From assembly GCA_030770545.1 (NCBI GenBank), contig CM061105.1, forward strand, positions 4,819,001 to 4,883,000: a stretch of DNA of 64,000 bases, read 5' to 3'. The position numbers and the translations under genes are program-made. The notes beneath the pieces were generated by a model. That model worked only from the letters and a program-made list of their open reading frames with translations, was not told the DNA's origin and made no database searches. Shown piece by piece: positions 22,668-36,900 of this stretch (positions are counted from its first letter, which is position 1; the number at the start of each line of letters is the position of its first letter). This stretch comes from Macropodus opercularis. Lineage: Eukaryota > Chordata > Actinopteri > Anabantiformes > Osphronemidae.

Positions 22668-25616
22668 TTAGTGGAGGATCTCAATGAGGAGGCGTTTAAA
22701 GTCTCCACCGCACTCAGAATCCAGAGCGTCCTTCAGGGTGACGTCGTACTTCTCCAGGTACATGTCCTTCACTGTCTCCAGGTCGATCTGTGGATTGAAA
22801 ACATCCCGCAGTCAATCTTTGTAGTGTTTAGTTTGGTCGTCTCGTCAGGCAGCTACACACACACACACACTTGCCTCAGAACGGCCAACAATGATGCGGA
22901 TGAGTGTGTCCTCGTCGGTGCCCAGCCCCTTCATCGCAGCATTGAGGCGTCGGGCAAAATAGAGCTGCGGGTTCTTAGCACACCTCACTACACAACACAG
23001 ACGCATAAAAGCAAATTGTGCTATGAAAGTAACTCATCTCGTGGTTACTTGGCTCATCGATTATACAATATGACCCACCCAGAGTTATGTAACAGTCCTT
23101 GAGAGTTCCAGTGGCCTCAGCGTCAATCGTGTCCAAAATGTCTGTTCCAGACAGCTGCAATGCAGAACCTCCATGTATGACCTAATATCAACCATCCAAT
23201 AAACGACACTGGTTTCAGGAGGCGCTTTTTTACCGACTCGTAGACCTTGAAGGTGGCCTGAAGCTGCACGTAGTTCCTGTGCGTGAGGATGTAGGTGAAG
23301 GTCGACTCATCTGTGCCAAACCTGCCTTCTCCTGCCTGATGGTTACACAGGGAACAAATAAAACATCGTGACACCCACATTTACAATTTAAATCTAAATC
23401 CCATCGTCAGCTTTAAAGCTGTTGAACCCACCAGAGCGGAAATTAGCTCATTTGATGAGAGTTACTCATTCATGGACGATTTTTATTTTATTACAATCTC
23501 TGCCTTACTTCAATACTGTACTTTTAATTTTCATCTGTAATAATAGGATGGACTTTCTATACAGTGCTGCCATCTGTAAGTTCAAACTAAAAATGTAATA
23601 AAAGGGTTTTAATTTGAAGGAAATGATGCATCCCGGATTTCCTCTGTGAACATACCTCGAACAAAGACGTGGCATCCTGCTCGGCTAAATCCTCATCAAC
23701 CTCATAGCCTTCATCCCTGCTTGCCTTGTAGATACAGAGGGATAAAATAGGACAAGAGCGGTTTAAGAGGATGCTCGAAGGAAGCGTTGCATGCAGAGAG
23801 AGTGAGAAAGAAGATTTAGGCAAGATTTGGGAAAGGTCAATAAGAGGGATCCCAAAAATAATCTCAAGCATATAATGGGATAACTTTCATCTGCTCCACG
23901 TTAAGAGGCCATCAGCGTCCCAGCTCTCTGGAACACCAGTCACACTGTTTGTCTTTTGTTCTGTGGGAAAGGAGCGAGAGGGGAAGGAGGCGAGGGTGGG
24001 CGAGCTCGTAGCACAGAGCCGACGATGCCACCGAGGCCGGAGCAAACTTACAATCACGTGACGAGTGACCCTTGACCCTTGACCCTAAGTGGACAGAACT
24101 TACAGCCACAGCCGCCCCCTCTGTGTGACACAACAAGTGTTTACCTGCAGCAGTGACATCAGCAGATTCCTCACATCCCCACTGGTGTCATCCTCAATGT
24201 CTGCCTCCAGTTCACGCTCATTCACTGTAGGGTAGAGCCAAGGTAGCAACTACTGTACTAAAGTATTTGTCATCCACATGTGGGAGGAGAGGATTTAACA
24301 CTCAGGAAAACTCACCCTGGCTGTACGCTTCCTTGTACCTCATGATGTCCTGTCAGCAAAAAAAGGACAAGTTGCACATACTGTAAAATCCGTTGAATCA
24401 ACTACTATCAACTTCGTTCCTGTTAATCTGCAGCAAATCAAACCAGCGAGTAACTAAACAAAAATGTCCTCAAGCTCTACACTAAGAAAGTCTAATAAGG
24501 CAACGGAGCTGAGAACACCTGTGTGTGTAAAGCCTTGCTATGTTTATCAAGAGTGAAAATAGAAACACGTTGCTCGGCAACAACATCACATACGGACGGA
24601 CAGACCTCGTTGGTGGCCGTGCACAGAATCTCCACCAGCACGGCCTCGTCCGTGCCTGCTCCCTTCATGGACTTCCTCAGCTCTTTGGCGAAGTAAACGT
24701 GCGGAGGGTCCAGCATAGCGACGACGGCGTTCTCAAAGCTGCCGGTCAGCTCCTTCTTTAGAACCTCCTCCAACTCCTGGACACAGGGCGGCATGATGCC
24801 CAGCTGGTGTGCATGTGTTTGTGTGTGTGTGTGTGTGTGTTTTTGTGTGATACTTACGTCATCGTACTTTTCAAAGTAGGCCTGTTTGATTTCCACACGC
24901 TGAGCCGCAGAACGATTGGCCAGGATCTGAACGATGGCTTCTTCGTCTGTGCCTGCAGGACACACGGCAGTGAACATCGCAAGGGGGCCAGTAATACACG
25001 TTCCTTAATAATAAATCCTATTTACAGTAAGACAACTTACCTAAACCTTTGCAGGCTTTCCTGATAGCTTTAATATCAGCTGTGACATCAAAGTCCTCGT
25101 ATGGGACGATAGTGGGCTACAGAAACAAACCAAATAACAAAACAAGAACAAACCAAAGACAGGAAGTGAATATAAATTGTTGTTGATGTTAACTGTTTCA
25201 GGAGGCGTTTCTTAAAGTATTATTCTGTGTATCCTGCTCTCCCGCAGGAAAAGGGCGCAGCCTGTGCGCCTTGCTGAGTCACCCTCCCCAGCTTTCTCTC
25301 CTCGCCCACCCTCCTGAAAACACAATGCGGCCTTATTGATCAGCGTTTCTGAGAAATTCCTTCCCCGCTGCTGCTGCTGCTGCCTCCTCGGAGTCAGCCC
25401 CTTTGTTTAGAAGGTTTAGTGCGCAAAAGTTTGTTTTTATACCAAGTAATAATATTTCTGTAATATTCTTAGAACTTTCTTGTTCTGCCATTGATCTGAG
25501 AGCACGCTGGCCCCTCACAGTGCCGTGGAGGCGCCTTTAAATGAGCTGCCATCGCGCAATCATGTTGTAACCTGTAAGTCGTAGAAAGCTGTGCGTCTTA
25601 CCTGTACGTTGCCCAT
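22668..25616 (-). CDS. anxa13: annexin A13 (11 coding exons)
   Basis: Calcium-dependent phospholipid-binding protein; annexin A13 is known from epithelia and is myristoylated at Gly2 in mammals. Exons in transcript order: 25616-25602, 25116-25041, 24952-24858, 24776-24606, 24349-24316, 24224-24145, 23724-23656, 23335-23234, 23154-23079, 22987-22875, 22787-22668. They total 951 bp and encode 316 aa, the length of the short human isoform, with all phases consistent. The N-terminus MGNVQ keeps the myristoylation-type MGN start. Four annexin repeats follow, with the type II calcium loops KGLGTDEEA, KGAGTDEAV, EGRFGTDES and KGLGTDEDT. SGDVRNLLMSLLQASRDEG and DEDLAEQDATSLFEAGEGR match annexin A13 better than A3, A4 or A5. 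The protein ends LLIEILH. Intron 10 uses a GC donor (GAG then GCAAGT) instead of GT. Confidence 0.94.
24820..24840. repeat. (GT)n microsatellite in an anxa13 intron
   Basis: An uninterrupted GT run lies in the 81-bp intron between anxa13 exons 3 and 4, only about 17 bp from the exon 3 donor. Length changes here would alter a very short intron. Confidence 0.85.
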
Positions 25617-27967
25617 GATGTTCAACACCGGCCTTTAGTGTTGTGGAGTGGAAGCTGTGTCTCGGTGCGACGCTGTGCGCAGCTGCCCCGTCCTGAATGT
25701 GATGATGTCAGGTGGGATCGGCCGCTCCTTCCAGCAAGGACGCAGGCCTGTCTGGTGCGCAGCGATGACGTCACCGGCGCTTATTAATTTTATCAGGATG
25801 ATTAGAGTAGTGCTCCATAAAACAGCTGTTAGTGTTTTCATTTCGGGATTGTGCATTTGTATTGTGGCTATTGGGCAGTTTTGTTGTCATTGAAGTAAGT
25901 TAAAATAATAAACGCAAGCATGTGAGCTGCGCAGATTTTGTTTTTTTTTTTTTTTGGTTGACGCAGGTTGAAGAACATGCAGTTAAATATGGCATAAAAT
26001 ACAAACGCTCAAATAGAAGAGGGCAAATGCGCAAAGTGTGAGCTATTGATTTTATTATCTTATTTTCTTCACATGTCTAGAAAGAAACAAAAAAGTCAAA
26101 CCATACATGAGCTTGATGCTGTGACACGAGTCAAGTTCATAAATGGCTCATAATATATTTCTTCTGGTAAATTATTATAAATTTCTAGTTGATCATATTT
26201 TAAGGGTCTGGAGAAAGCTGTGATTCCTGTTCTCCACATGGAGGCAGCGTTGTACAGCCTGTTGGGACCGCAACCACCTGCTTCGTAGGACGCGTGGTAA
26301 AGCACAAGCAGGTGTTTTATTGTGTTTTACATTCTGGCAGATGATCAGCAAATATTAATCGTCAGAGTAAATGTCCCGGAGTTTAGTCCTGACGTTAAGT
26401 GAGAGGCAAATCAATGATGGTGGGCAGCTTTTATAGAAATGTTTAATTCAGAGTTGAGACAGGGGCTATTACTGTATGTACATGCAGGACAAAATGAAAG
26501 TACGATATAAATACTCCCATGTGGATGCTACAACAGTACCTTGTTGAACACCATACAGTATAACAAGCATTAAATACAGTTGGTGGGCAGGTTACAGCAT
26601 TCAAACAGCCTAAAACCGTTGGAGAGAAACAGCTTGTGAACGTTTGAGCGCTGGGTCATGTATATTTATCAAGTCTTCCACTTGCTGATTCCCGGATCCC
26701 TGCTGAGCTCAAGCGAAAGAAGGTTCGATACACACACGACAACATCTGATATCTACATTTGCTTACTCCACGTATTCCTGGTGTGTCATCACATAGGCTT
26801 CTATTTTCTGTCTTCTGGTGATGATGGCACCACGTGTTTCCACTGTCATGCACACACAAGCATCATGGAGCTGAACTGACTATCGCATGCGACTGTGCAA
26901 CATGAGGTGTCAGTGGTGGGTGGCTGAAGATGATGATGAAATGGTAAATGACTCATTCTTCTGTCAGCGAGATGCAAAAGAAAAAAAGTTTGTTCATGCA
27001 TAGACATGATTTTAGTGATTGAATAAGTGCAAAGATTTGAGGGAAGGTGCTTTCAAGCTGATGGAAAAAGAGCAACTAAGTGATTTAAAGATGCATTATT
27101 CACATCACCCTCTCTCGTTTTTGGTCCTCGAACGACTCCAGCTCTTCTTTTTGGACACGTGGCGATATAGTAAACGAAACAGAGCTTTCGAAGACGCGGC
27201 GTCAGTTTGAACTGCGGGCAGAGTAAGCGTCAAGTGGCAACGGCGACGCACATCATTTCAAAAGGAGGGGACAAATACTGAAGGCAACAACATCGAACGT
27301 TCCACTGTCATAGTTGACCAATAAACATTTACTTGCTTTACATGTTGATGCTTGATTTGCCACATGCGATGGCTTTTTAAAAAATACATACTTCACATGG
27401 AGAACTCTTACTGAAGCAACAGGTTTTTATAATTGTTTGTTATTCCCATGTTTGTATAATCAAACGCATCGTATTTCTGCCATGAATAATGGATTTGGCC
27501 TGAAGGTGAGGCATCGCAGCTTGTGTCTGGGGCTTTGGTCCTGCTTCACTGTGCCAACCATCCGGTTTTTCCTTAGGTCGTTGGCCCTTGTACAGAGTCT
27601 CTATTAGCTTGCTGTGTAACACAGACTGTCATCAGCGTAACAGGAAATACATACATCAATTTTTAATAAGCTCATTCCATTTGTGACCGATGATTGTCTG
27701 ACCTGCTGGTAAATGTGATTCATTTACAAATCGCCTTCATGTACTCTGGTGATGAAACATACATACAAAGTAACTTTGATAAAAGTGCAAGCAAAAGTGC
27801 AGAATAAAAACTCAACAACAGACGTGCATTGAACGCAGCGCCAGTGAGTCATTTGCAGTTCATTTTGGGATGAATGGACAGAATATACCCCCTCCCCCAA
27901 AAAAAGATGCAATGTCGCTGTGTCCACTGTGCTGTCAGTCTGCAAATACAAAAAAACCCACGGCCCA
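25617..27967. other. interval between anxa13 start and gpr158 stop
   Basis: The anxa13 5' UTR and promoter must lie just above 25616; the sequence there is richer in CpG than its surroundings. The gpr158 3' UTR should extend down from 27967. The middle is AT-rich with a poly(T) run near 25940. No protein I recognise is encoded here. Confidence 0.4.
27662..27667 (-). terminator. gpr158: candidate poly(A) signal of gpr158
   Basis: ATTAAA on the minus strand about 300 nt beyond the gpr158 stop codon. It is a weak variant signal and a longer 3' UTR is equally possible. Confidence 0.25.
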
Positions 27968-30900
27968 TCACGCCCTCTCGTTAGAGTCTTGCTCCGGGAA
28001 GTCCCAGGGACAAACGTCCGCCATGTTTGCTGCACTTGTGACTGCGGGTTTGTAACTAGTATTCAAAGGCTCTTTCTTCCTCTCTGGTGAAGGTTTAGTT
28101 TTCTGCGTGGTGCTGGTCACCTCTGCCTTCCTGATCTCCATCATCTCTGGGTCTCTGGTGGAGCTCCTCCGTCGCTCAGGAGCCGGGCCGCTGCACTCTG
28201 ACGACTGGCTAACCCGTCTCCTCTCTGAAGGCGGCTTGCTGGAAGAGCTTCGCCTTTCTTTGCTTTTCTCTCGGCCTTTCTCCGCTTTGTGGTTGGACGA
28301 GCAGGAGCCTTTCCGTTTCTTCTTGTGCGTGGTTGGGCTATTGCAGCTCTTGTCCGGCTTGGCTGGGGGAGCGTTGGCGTAATCCCATGAACAGATCTCC
28401 ACCATCAGGGAGGGAGGTTGTAGAAGGCTACCTGTGGACTTGGAGTGGTCTGAGTGAAGCCCTTTTGGTTTCCCATCAGTGGGTGTGACGCTTTTCTTAC
28501 GCCTGATCCTATCTGGAGAGATGGAGTCTGAGTCTCCCCCCAGCACGGGCTGCTCATCAAATTCCCAGGGGCACACATCTGGCTTCAGGGGCAAAGGGGA
28601 TCTGGGTGGATGGGATTTCCGCATTTCCCTGCCTTCTTCCCTTTCTCCTGCTTTTTCTTTGGAGCGGCGTCTGTTGGAGGGGGACTGCCCCGTTTTCTGC
28701 CTCTGCTGGGACCGACTCACTTTGGTGACCCCAGAGCTGCTGCTGCTGCCTCTTCGACCTGAAGTTGTTTCTCCAGGAGCAATGGAAACGTGTTTCTGCG
28801 TCTTTCCTTCAGAGGGAGTCTGAGGTTCCTCCAGCTCCCAGGGACAAACCTCAGACACGTCGTAAAGGTTCCTACCGGTCTCGGAGCAAATAGACGGCTG
28901 ACTGCCGCTCACCTGTTTCAATAAAGACAAACAACTTATTACTTACTGTGGAGCCTTCCAATCACACCATCACACCCACAAATCGGAAGATTATTCAGCT
29001 AAATCTGCAAATTATGTATTAATAACTGAATAGACAACAAACTGAAATAAACAAACGATGTAGAAATATTTAAATTCCTCTTTTTCAACTTGTTTTGTCT
29101 GAAGACTCAGTAGTTTTGTGCTGACGACTCTCCAATATGGAAAATGTTCACTTCTTAGAAATGAAAAACAATTGCTTGGCTAGTATCAGGTCATAATAAA
29201 AGGGAGGCAACGACCTCCTCTGCCTCTGTTTAAGGCTTCCTGCATGTTGCATCTGACACCACCCTACCTTTCCTCTCTGACGGGTCCTTGTGTAGCAGAA
29301 GCGGTTTAGAGGTGACCTGTAACCTAAAGCCACTATAATCAATATTCTTTACATTACCAATGGATCACATGACTAACTGCATCCGTAAGAGGTTACTCGT
29401 AGTATCCAGGGCACAGATTTCTACCAGCTTGCATTCAGCAGTTAAAGAGCCAGACACATCTGGCAGCGTTACACATCGCACTAAGGCGAGAGTAAAAAAA
29501 AAAAAAATGGAAATGCATTATTTAGAGGTCCAGAAGCGTAACATTAATATTAATACTGTTCAGTGTCTGCCGGTGTGTGTAATTAGACAAGTGTTTGCAA
29601 ACAAAGCCAATTTTGCATCATCAGTTACGTAAGTATGGTGTTTACAGCCCAGCCGCTTGCTTCAGGTGGTCATGGGCTCCGCTGTGTCCTCTGAAGCTTG
29701 TCTAGTACAGTAGAAGATTCCAAAATAACCAAACAAATAAACTGTTTAATATTTACCGTGTAAGTCACTAAACTAACTAGACTAGAATAGACGAGTGTTT
29801 TGCTTCTCTTGTTCAGCTGATCAGCCAGGACACTGTTGTTGTAATGGTCTGCGTTCAGAATCTACAGCCCATCAGCCCTAAAGCTAAGCAGCACGGCTCC
29901 ATTGGTTTGAGTTTAGAATGTTCACCTGTTGCTTCATGATGCCCATCTTCATGGGAGTCGTGGAGTACTCCACTGACTGGCTTATGATCATCTTTGGATA
30001 GTGCTCAGGCGTCTCGTCCACCTCCGACAGCATCCTCCCCTGCTGTCCCTTCAGGCCCTTCTTGCTGGCGTCCTCCACGCTTTGCGTTTTGTTGGCGAGA
30101 CCCGGCATCTTCTCTTTGGCGCTGGCTATCACGCTCAGAGACTTCTGCATGATAGAGGTGCGCAGGTGGACGGGTTTCTTCTCGTGAGTTAGGTTGTGAA
30201 CGCTGGCTGATTTCCAAAACAGCGGAACAGACTCGGTGGAGTCCGCCGGCTCCAGTCGCGGTGGAGTGGCAGCTGGTTCCAGCTGTTTCCTGGCATGTCT
30301 TCGGCCAATGAGGGAGCCCAGAAGAGATCCTTCCCCACCGCCCCCGACGGGAAGGACTTTGTCTCCCGCAGCTGAGCCGGTCTGGCTTCCGGTTTCCTCT
30401 TCCTGGTCACAAACGTGGTCATAACTGAGTGACTTCTTCAGATCCACCACACTGTTTTTCAGAGAGTCATCCCGAGGTTTGCCTGAAGAAAACAGCAGAT
30501 TGACTTCAATGTCTATGAAACATGTGCTCGAATGTGACAGAAAAAGTGAAAGTTTTAAAAAGTTTGAAGTTTAATCATGTGTGTAGGTTTTATGGATGAT
30601 GGAGCTTCTTTGACAATTTTGTTCCTAAATGTCTCAACTGCTTGACAGAAGAGCTAACTCATTTCACAATTCATTTCACGTTCCTCATTTCAGAGGTAAA
30701 ATTCCGTCAAACGCTCTTTTAATTTCCACGCTGCTGCTGCTACCACCTTGCGTGTACTCAAACAGGCTCTTACCGTGAAGACACGGCTCACACGGGTTTC
30801 TCCTCAGAGTGCTGCGGTTGCTGCCGTGCTCGCTGCCGTCGTCGCGGCTGCACTGGCGGTGAATGTGCATGGTCTCGGGGATCTCCGTTATCCGCTTCAT

Positions 30901-33900
30901 CAGTGAGCGTCCCAGGCCTTTCTTGGAGTTGCGCTTCTTTTGAAGGTGGGGGTTGTTGGCCAGCATTTTCTTGCGCTTGTACACTTCCAGCTGGGTGTAC
31001 AGCTTCTTCAGCTCATCCTGAAATAGGAGTCAGATCAAAATGTATCCTTAGTGTTACACACTTTGTTGCTGATTACCCTAAGTCTACTCCTGTGTATGCA
31101 TTGTCACCCGTATATCCTCTGGGTCCAGGCTGTGTTCGCTCCAGGCTGAGGTGAGGCTGTTGTTGGGGTAGGAGCCAGATCTCCCCATGTCCAGCTCCTC
31201 CTCATAGGCCTCTGTGGCGATATCATCCCTGGCCTGGGTCCCTTTGGACAGGAACTAAGACATACGGGGAACAAGGTCAAAGAACAACACGCTGGCAAAT
31301 TGGAAAAGTTGTTTCTCAAGCACCTTTGTCCTACAAACTCTCCTCTGATTGGATTATTCCACTGACACAAAGAATATCCTGCCTGGTCTTAACTGTACTT
31401 AGAGTAAATGTGATAACACACAGTAGTAGTAGTAACTATACTGGATGCTGCACTGTAGTATGTACAGTTGATTAATAATTACATTAATTAATATTACATT
31501 AATGCAGTTGTTAGAGTTATTACAGTATGAAAAACCCAATGAAATGTGGCATAATTGCAAAACAGAGCAAGAACAGCCCGACCAAATATTTAGCCCACAT
31601 TCAGGAACAGTCTCTGTATAAGACCCCCCCCCCCCCATTGTGCTTAATTATCTCAGTGTACTCAACTGACTTGCACTTGTGAGGTGCCTAATTAGGAAAG
31701 AATGAAAGAACAGAGAGCACTGTGCCGCACAGCACGCACAGCAGGAGTATGAAGTGTTTTCCACCAGACTTGAGAGACAGAACGTAAAGACACCCGCGGG
31801 AGCACTTCGCTAAATTGCTATAACCTCTAACACAGTTCCGAGGGGTTTGGGGTAACGTTGGTAACTTGGCTGTGAACATGAGTAAGTATGAGCGTGTTCT
31901 GATCGGATCTTAAATATCAAATCAACTTAACACGATTAATGAACTGTTGTGTACAGCAATGACGTAGATCTTTACCTACTGATATAAAACCATTCCATCA
32001 TATTCTAGGGACAAGAAAAGCAAGATCTCTCCACTGAACTCATCTATGTTACAGTTTTGCGTCTTTTTGGAACATTGTGCAAAAGTAATTTTTCCCCCAG
32101 CTCCACAAACATTTGCACCCTGACCTTTGACCTCTTTGACCCCCTTAAGCATGTTTCGTCATGGGACAAATAGCATCAATGCTCGCTTAGATCAACTTTA
32201 TATTCCTTTATCGTGACACTTACCTCGAACCATCTTTTTATTTTTCACCCATCAATATATATATATTTGTTTACAAAATAAATCTATTCTGAACCAATGC
32301 AGGACATTTGATTGACAGCTCAGTATGACATGGTTCATGGGTTACAGTACCTTTGGGACAAGCAGCAGCCCCAGAGTCACAGTCACAGTCAGATGCGTGT
32401 GAGCAAAGAACAACATCAGCATCCAGTCTGGGTGCAGCCCCGGCGCCAGAGAGAACCTGCAGGGGAAAAACAGCATCAGGAGACACTGTCATTCCGCAAC
32501 ACGTGGATTCGGAAGAGTGCGAAATGTTGCACAGAAAAAGAAATTTGAGTGAATCTCTGGACAGTGAGAACCAACTTAAATATACTATAACCCTGAGGCA
32601 AGCTCTGCTTCAGAAAACCAGCTATAAACAAATGCAAGAGAGCAAAAAAAAAAACAAGGATGTTTATTGAACCAGTCAGTCTGTAGAGGTCATGGAGCAT
32701 CTTTGTTTGGAAAGTAATGCATAATGAAGCTAGATGCACTTTCAATAAGTCACAGCCGCTGATGCGACACCTGGAGAGACATGTTGTACTATATGCGCTG
32801 CGTGGTTTTCCTCACTGACACGTATGAAATGATGCGTAGAAACTCTCTGCTTTTTTTAGTGGTTGCCTTTTGCCTTGGAGTCTGCAGGAGCTAAAATTGA
32901 TTCTGTCTGGTCAATCGACACATGAAACATAAGTTCTCACACACTGCGAGGATCAAAATTGGCCCAGCTAACAGAAAAACTACCTGAAATGACTATGGAA
33001 AATGTAGCTAATATACTGTATGTGATTACTAATTGAATATCAAATCAACTTAACACGATTAATGAACTGTTGTGTACAGCACTGAAGTAGCAATGACGTA
33101 GATCTTTACCTACTGATATAAAACCATTCATACAAAGACTTTTCAATAAATGTTTATCATATTCTAGGGACAAGAAAAGCAAGATCTCTCCACTGAGCTC
33201 GTCTACGTTAGAGCTTTGCATCTTTTTGGAACATTGTGCAAAAGTAATTTTTTCCCTCAGCTCCTTAAACATTTTCACCCTGACCTTTGACCTCTTTGAA
33301 TGTTTCGTCATAGGACAAATAGCATCAATGCTCACTTAGATCAACTTTATTTTCCTTTATAGTGACACTTACCTCGAAGCGGCTAAGTTAACTCAACCTT
33401 CCTTTTATTTTTCACCCATCGGTATATATACACATTTATTTACAAAATAAATCTGCTATTGAAAATGTAGCTAATATACTGTATGTGATTACTAATTACT
33501 TTAAAACAGATTTTTGCAGCCGCTTATCTTTGTAGGATGGTAAAATGACTCTGACACTTCTTGGTTTCTTGAAATTCATCCTGTAATATCATCACAGTTA
33601 TTGTAGCAGTTATAAAGCACGGCTGCTATTGTATTCACACACAAGCAAACTGTGCAGGTAATTGCTCTAATTACTGTCAGAAAAACGTGAAATGTGCACA
33701 AAAGCCAACGTGGAATCTAACAAGGCTGTGGCACCGACTTTCCACAGCCAAAAAAGCAGACACCACGACAACGAAAACCCCACAATTACTCTGGCGTTGT
33801 CGTACTGATTATTGTGAGTAGCGTGTGAAAAGATGCATCAGTAGCAGCATGTGTTCCCTCCTTGTCATCACCCCCAGTGATCACATTCACATTCTTAGTA

Positions 33901-36900
33901 CGTGGGTCATTTTTTCACGTCTAAATCAACACAAACACATCCATCGCACACAAGCACGGGCTTATCTCTGGACCACAGTAGCAGAATGACTCAACAACAA
34001 ACCCAGCCTGCGTCGTCCCCCAGCAACTGTCTGATTTACAGCCTTCTCACACGGCCGATGAAGGGCCACCTGTTAGACTTTTCAGGTTCTCTTCAGATTA
34101 AAGGAATGATATATATATATATATATATATATAGCCTACAGGAGCGAAGATTCAATCACGAACACTTTTGACTGGAAAAAGTGTGATGAATGGAACTTTC
34201 TTGCCCGAAGCTCTATAAAAAAAAACAACATCTGACCAGTTTAATCCCACTGTAGTGGATTGACAAAGTAGTCTGTGATTTAAGAGTCTTGTAAGAGTTA
34301 GTACTACAAACAGTTCGCAGAAAAAAAGAATAGTTATGCTGCTAGTTATGAGTGAAAAAAAAATCTGGTTAGCTGTTCTAGGATTCATTCATTTACCGCG
34401 TAATTTATGGACAGTAGATATTTTTTTCCATACCCACTACTCGATGCTAAAGAAGAGCTTTCTTTTAATGGCGCGGCCTTGTGTCCCACTCGTCCTCCTC
34501 TCCTACCCAGACGTCGCCGTGCCCCAGTTAGTGCCTTACTTTACCCACCTGATGAGGTAGAAGATGACCGATATGAGAAGCTCGTTGTAAATGGCTACGG
34601 CCATGTAACGCGGCTCGTGAAAGGCCGAGGGGATGGCGCGAACAGCGTAGCACAGGTACACGCCCCACAGCAGGAACAGGAACTCCGCTGAGAAAAGCAT
34701 AAGAGAAACACGTTTAGAGGAAATATCTGGGCTGAAAGAAACACTGAGAGGCGATGATCCCCGCGGTCTTGACGGGCAGTGATGTAGATTCATTTCACCA
34801 GATCCTAATTTAGCAGGAAATTCCCTTTATTGAGGCGCCTGCTTCCTCAAAAGCGCGTCGACGCATCCTCAGCAAGGTCACACAGCGCGACCTCAATTTA
34901 CGGGGAATTAAAATGTCGACTCCCCCTGCACTTGTAAACATCATCCAGAATCCAGCGTGCAGTAGGTCTGCGTGTGCAGATAGCTCGTTATCAACTAAAT
35001 TGTCAGTGAAATGAAATTCTGAAAAAACGTCAGCAGCAAAAATCAATTGTAATTATTTCGGTATATGATGAAGGGGATTCCTTGGAGTCTCTGGGGTTTA
35101 GAGGTATGCAATGAGGTCTTGGGGCAATCTAATGTTGAAATAGTTGCTCTCTGGTGTAAAACTAAATGAAGCTTCTTTTGCAACTTAAAAAAAAAAACTA
35201 TTTTCAGATATACGCCAGACATACACATAAAAGTGCAAAGTAACAAAACACAGTCAGAGGTTTTCGTCTGATCCAATCTACACAAGCTCCTTGTTTGTCC
35301 TGCAGACACCGAGTCCTCTGCCAAGGATTGTGTTGGCATGAGAGTCCATAAAGTCTTTACAGTGATTACAGTCCATTCATATTCATGAAAAAGCCCTCGT
35401 CGATAAATCATCACTAATTATGGTACTTATCCTCGGAATCAGGATGCATGGAAAAGCCGCTTGCAAGAGGCAAATGACAACAATTCCAGCTAAAGCAAAT
35501 TAATTGCAGATTCAGATGAAATTCTCATTGTTGACACTATTAATGCTGTTCTGCACCAGCTGTTTGCTTAATATTTCTGGACGGCATTGGATGGTTTATT
35601 CAGACACACAGACACGTGTTCCCCTGCGTGGCATTATGACACAACAAGAGAGGACGCACAAAAGCGGACGGATTAATTTCCGCCGGCGCGATCAGCGCCG
35701 CAGCTTGAGCTTTGTTAGAGTCCTCCAAAGCGGGTTGGTGCAGTGCTTCCTGTCCTTCAGTGTAGCCGCAGCGCAGCAGCGCGGTCTCGCTGCTTGTCAG
35801 AGCCAACAGCGGGGGCTCCCTCATTTCCTGTCTTGTCTTGTGCACATACACACACACACGCAGACATGAACACACAAATGTGGAAGCAGGCAGAGGGATT
35901 CTGTGATTCTATCACCACTTCCTACACACACACACACACAAACATCTTCTATGAGGACAGTCTTCCTGTGTCCTGTCTCCACAGTGTCCTCAGCTGCCTT
36001 CCCCCTCCCCTCAGCGGAAAACTCCCTGCGTCGTTGCCCACATCCCGACACGCTCCATCCTTCACACGCTCCAATGTTTTTTTTTTATTTCATCTCTTGC
36101 TCTGTTTTTCTCCCTGTCTATCAGCTTTCATAGGCATCTCCCAAGGATCCATCTTTCTCCTCTTTCCAAACAGGATTAGTCTCCCCTGCTGTCAGAGGGG
36201 CTTCAGTGAGATGTCCATCACTGCCTTCTGCTTCAAGAGTCTGTCATTAGAAAGACACTGCAGCAAACTTAGCCTAGAGCTTTAATGTTTCTTATGACAT
36301 TAGTCGAATTCTGATCATTTCAGGGACTGTATTTCAAGTATTAGCTGCTTTTCTCTTTGCTTAATGGTTACAAATGTATTTGTTTTAAGACAAATTTACA
36401 ATCTGCAGATAATAAACCATTTAAAAGACATCTTGGTCCCTGTTCTAAGGTTGCTTTAAGATAAGGCTGTTCTATCCTGTTCATCAGAGCCTTGCACCGT
36501 TCATCTAACACGAAATATCATTCGTTGTTTGTGTGGGAAAAGGTATCTGCAATGGCCAACGTCGTTAAAACTCACAGCTGCTTCCATTTAACCTCGAGTT
36601 CAGAGCAGACGTTTTTCAAAACGCCGCTTCGGCTGTGGGGCACCAAATAAACAGACCCATTACAATAATGTCTTTTGGCAAGCAGGCACCGCATTTTCAA
36701 GCATTTTTACGGTCTGTTTAAAGAGGTAGTTCTATTAATCTCAAACACGGAGCACATGCAGTAAAAGCGGAGTTCGCATTAATACAAGGTGGAGATTCCT
36801 CTCGCCTGCGCCTGTTTATTCCCGTCTGCCGCGGGACGCGCTGTGCTGGAGTACCTGGGTATTAGAGATTTGAAATGTGTGCAAATCGTTTGCTGCCAGA

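Noticed and set aside
26096..26305. 69-codon minus-strand frame in the anxa13-gpr158 gap
   Set aside because: Looks protein-like by eye, but has no recognised motif, no splice partners and an AT-rich context; likely random.
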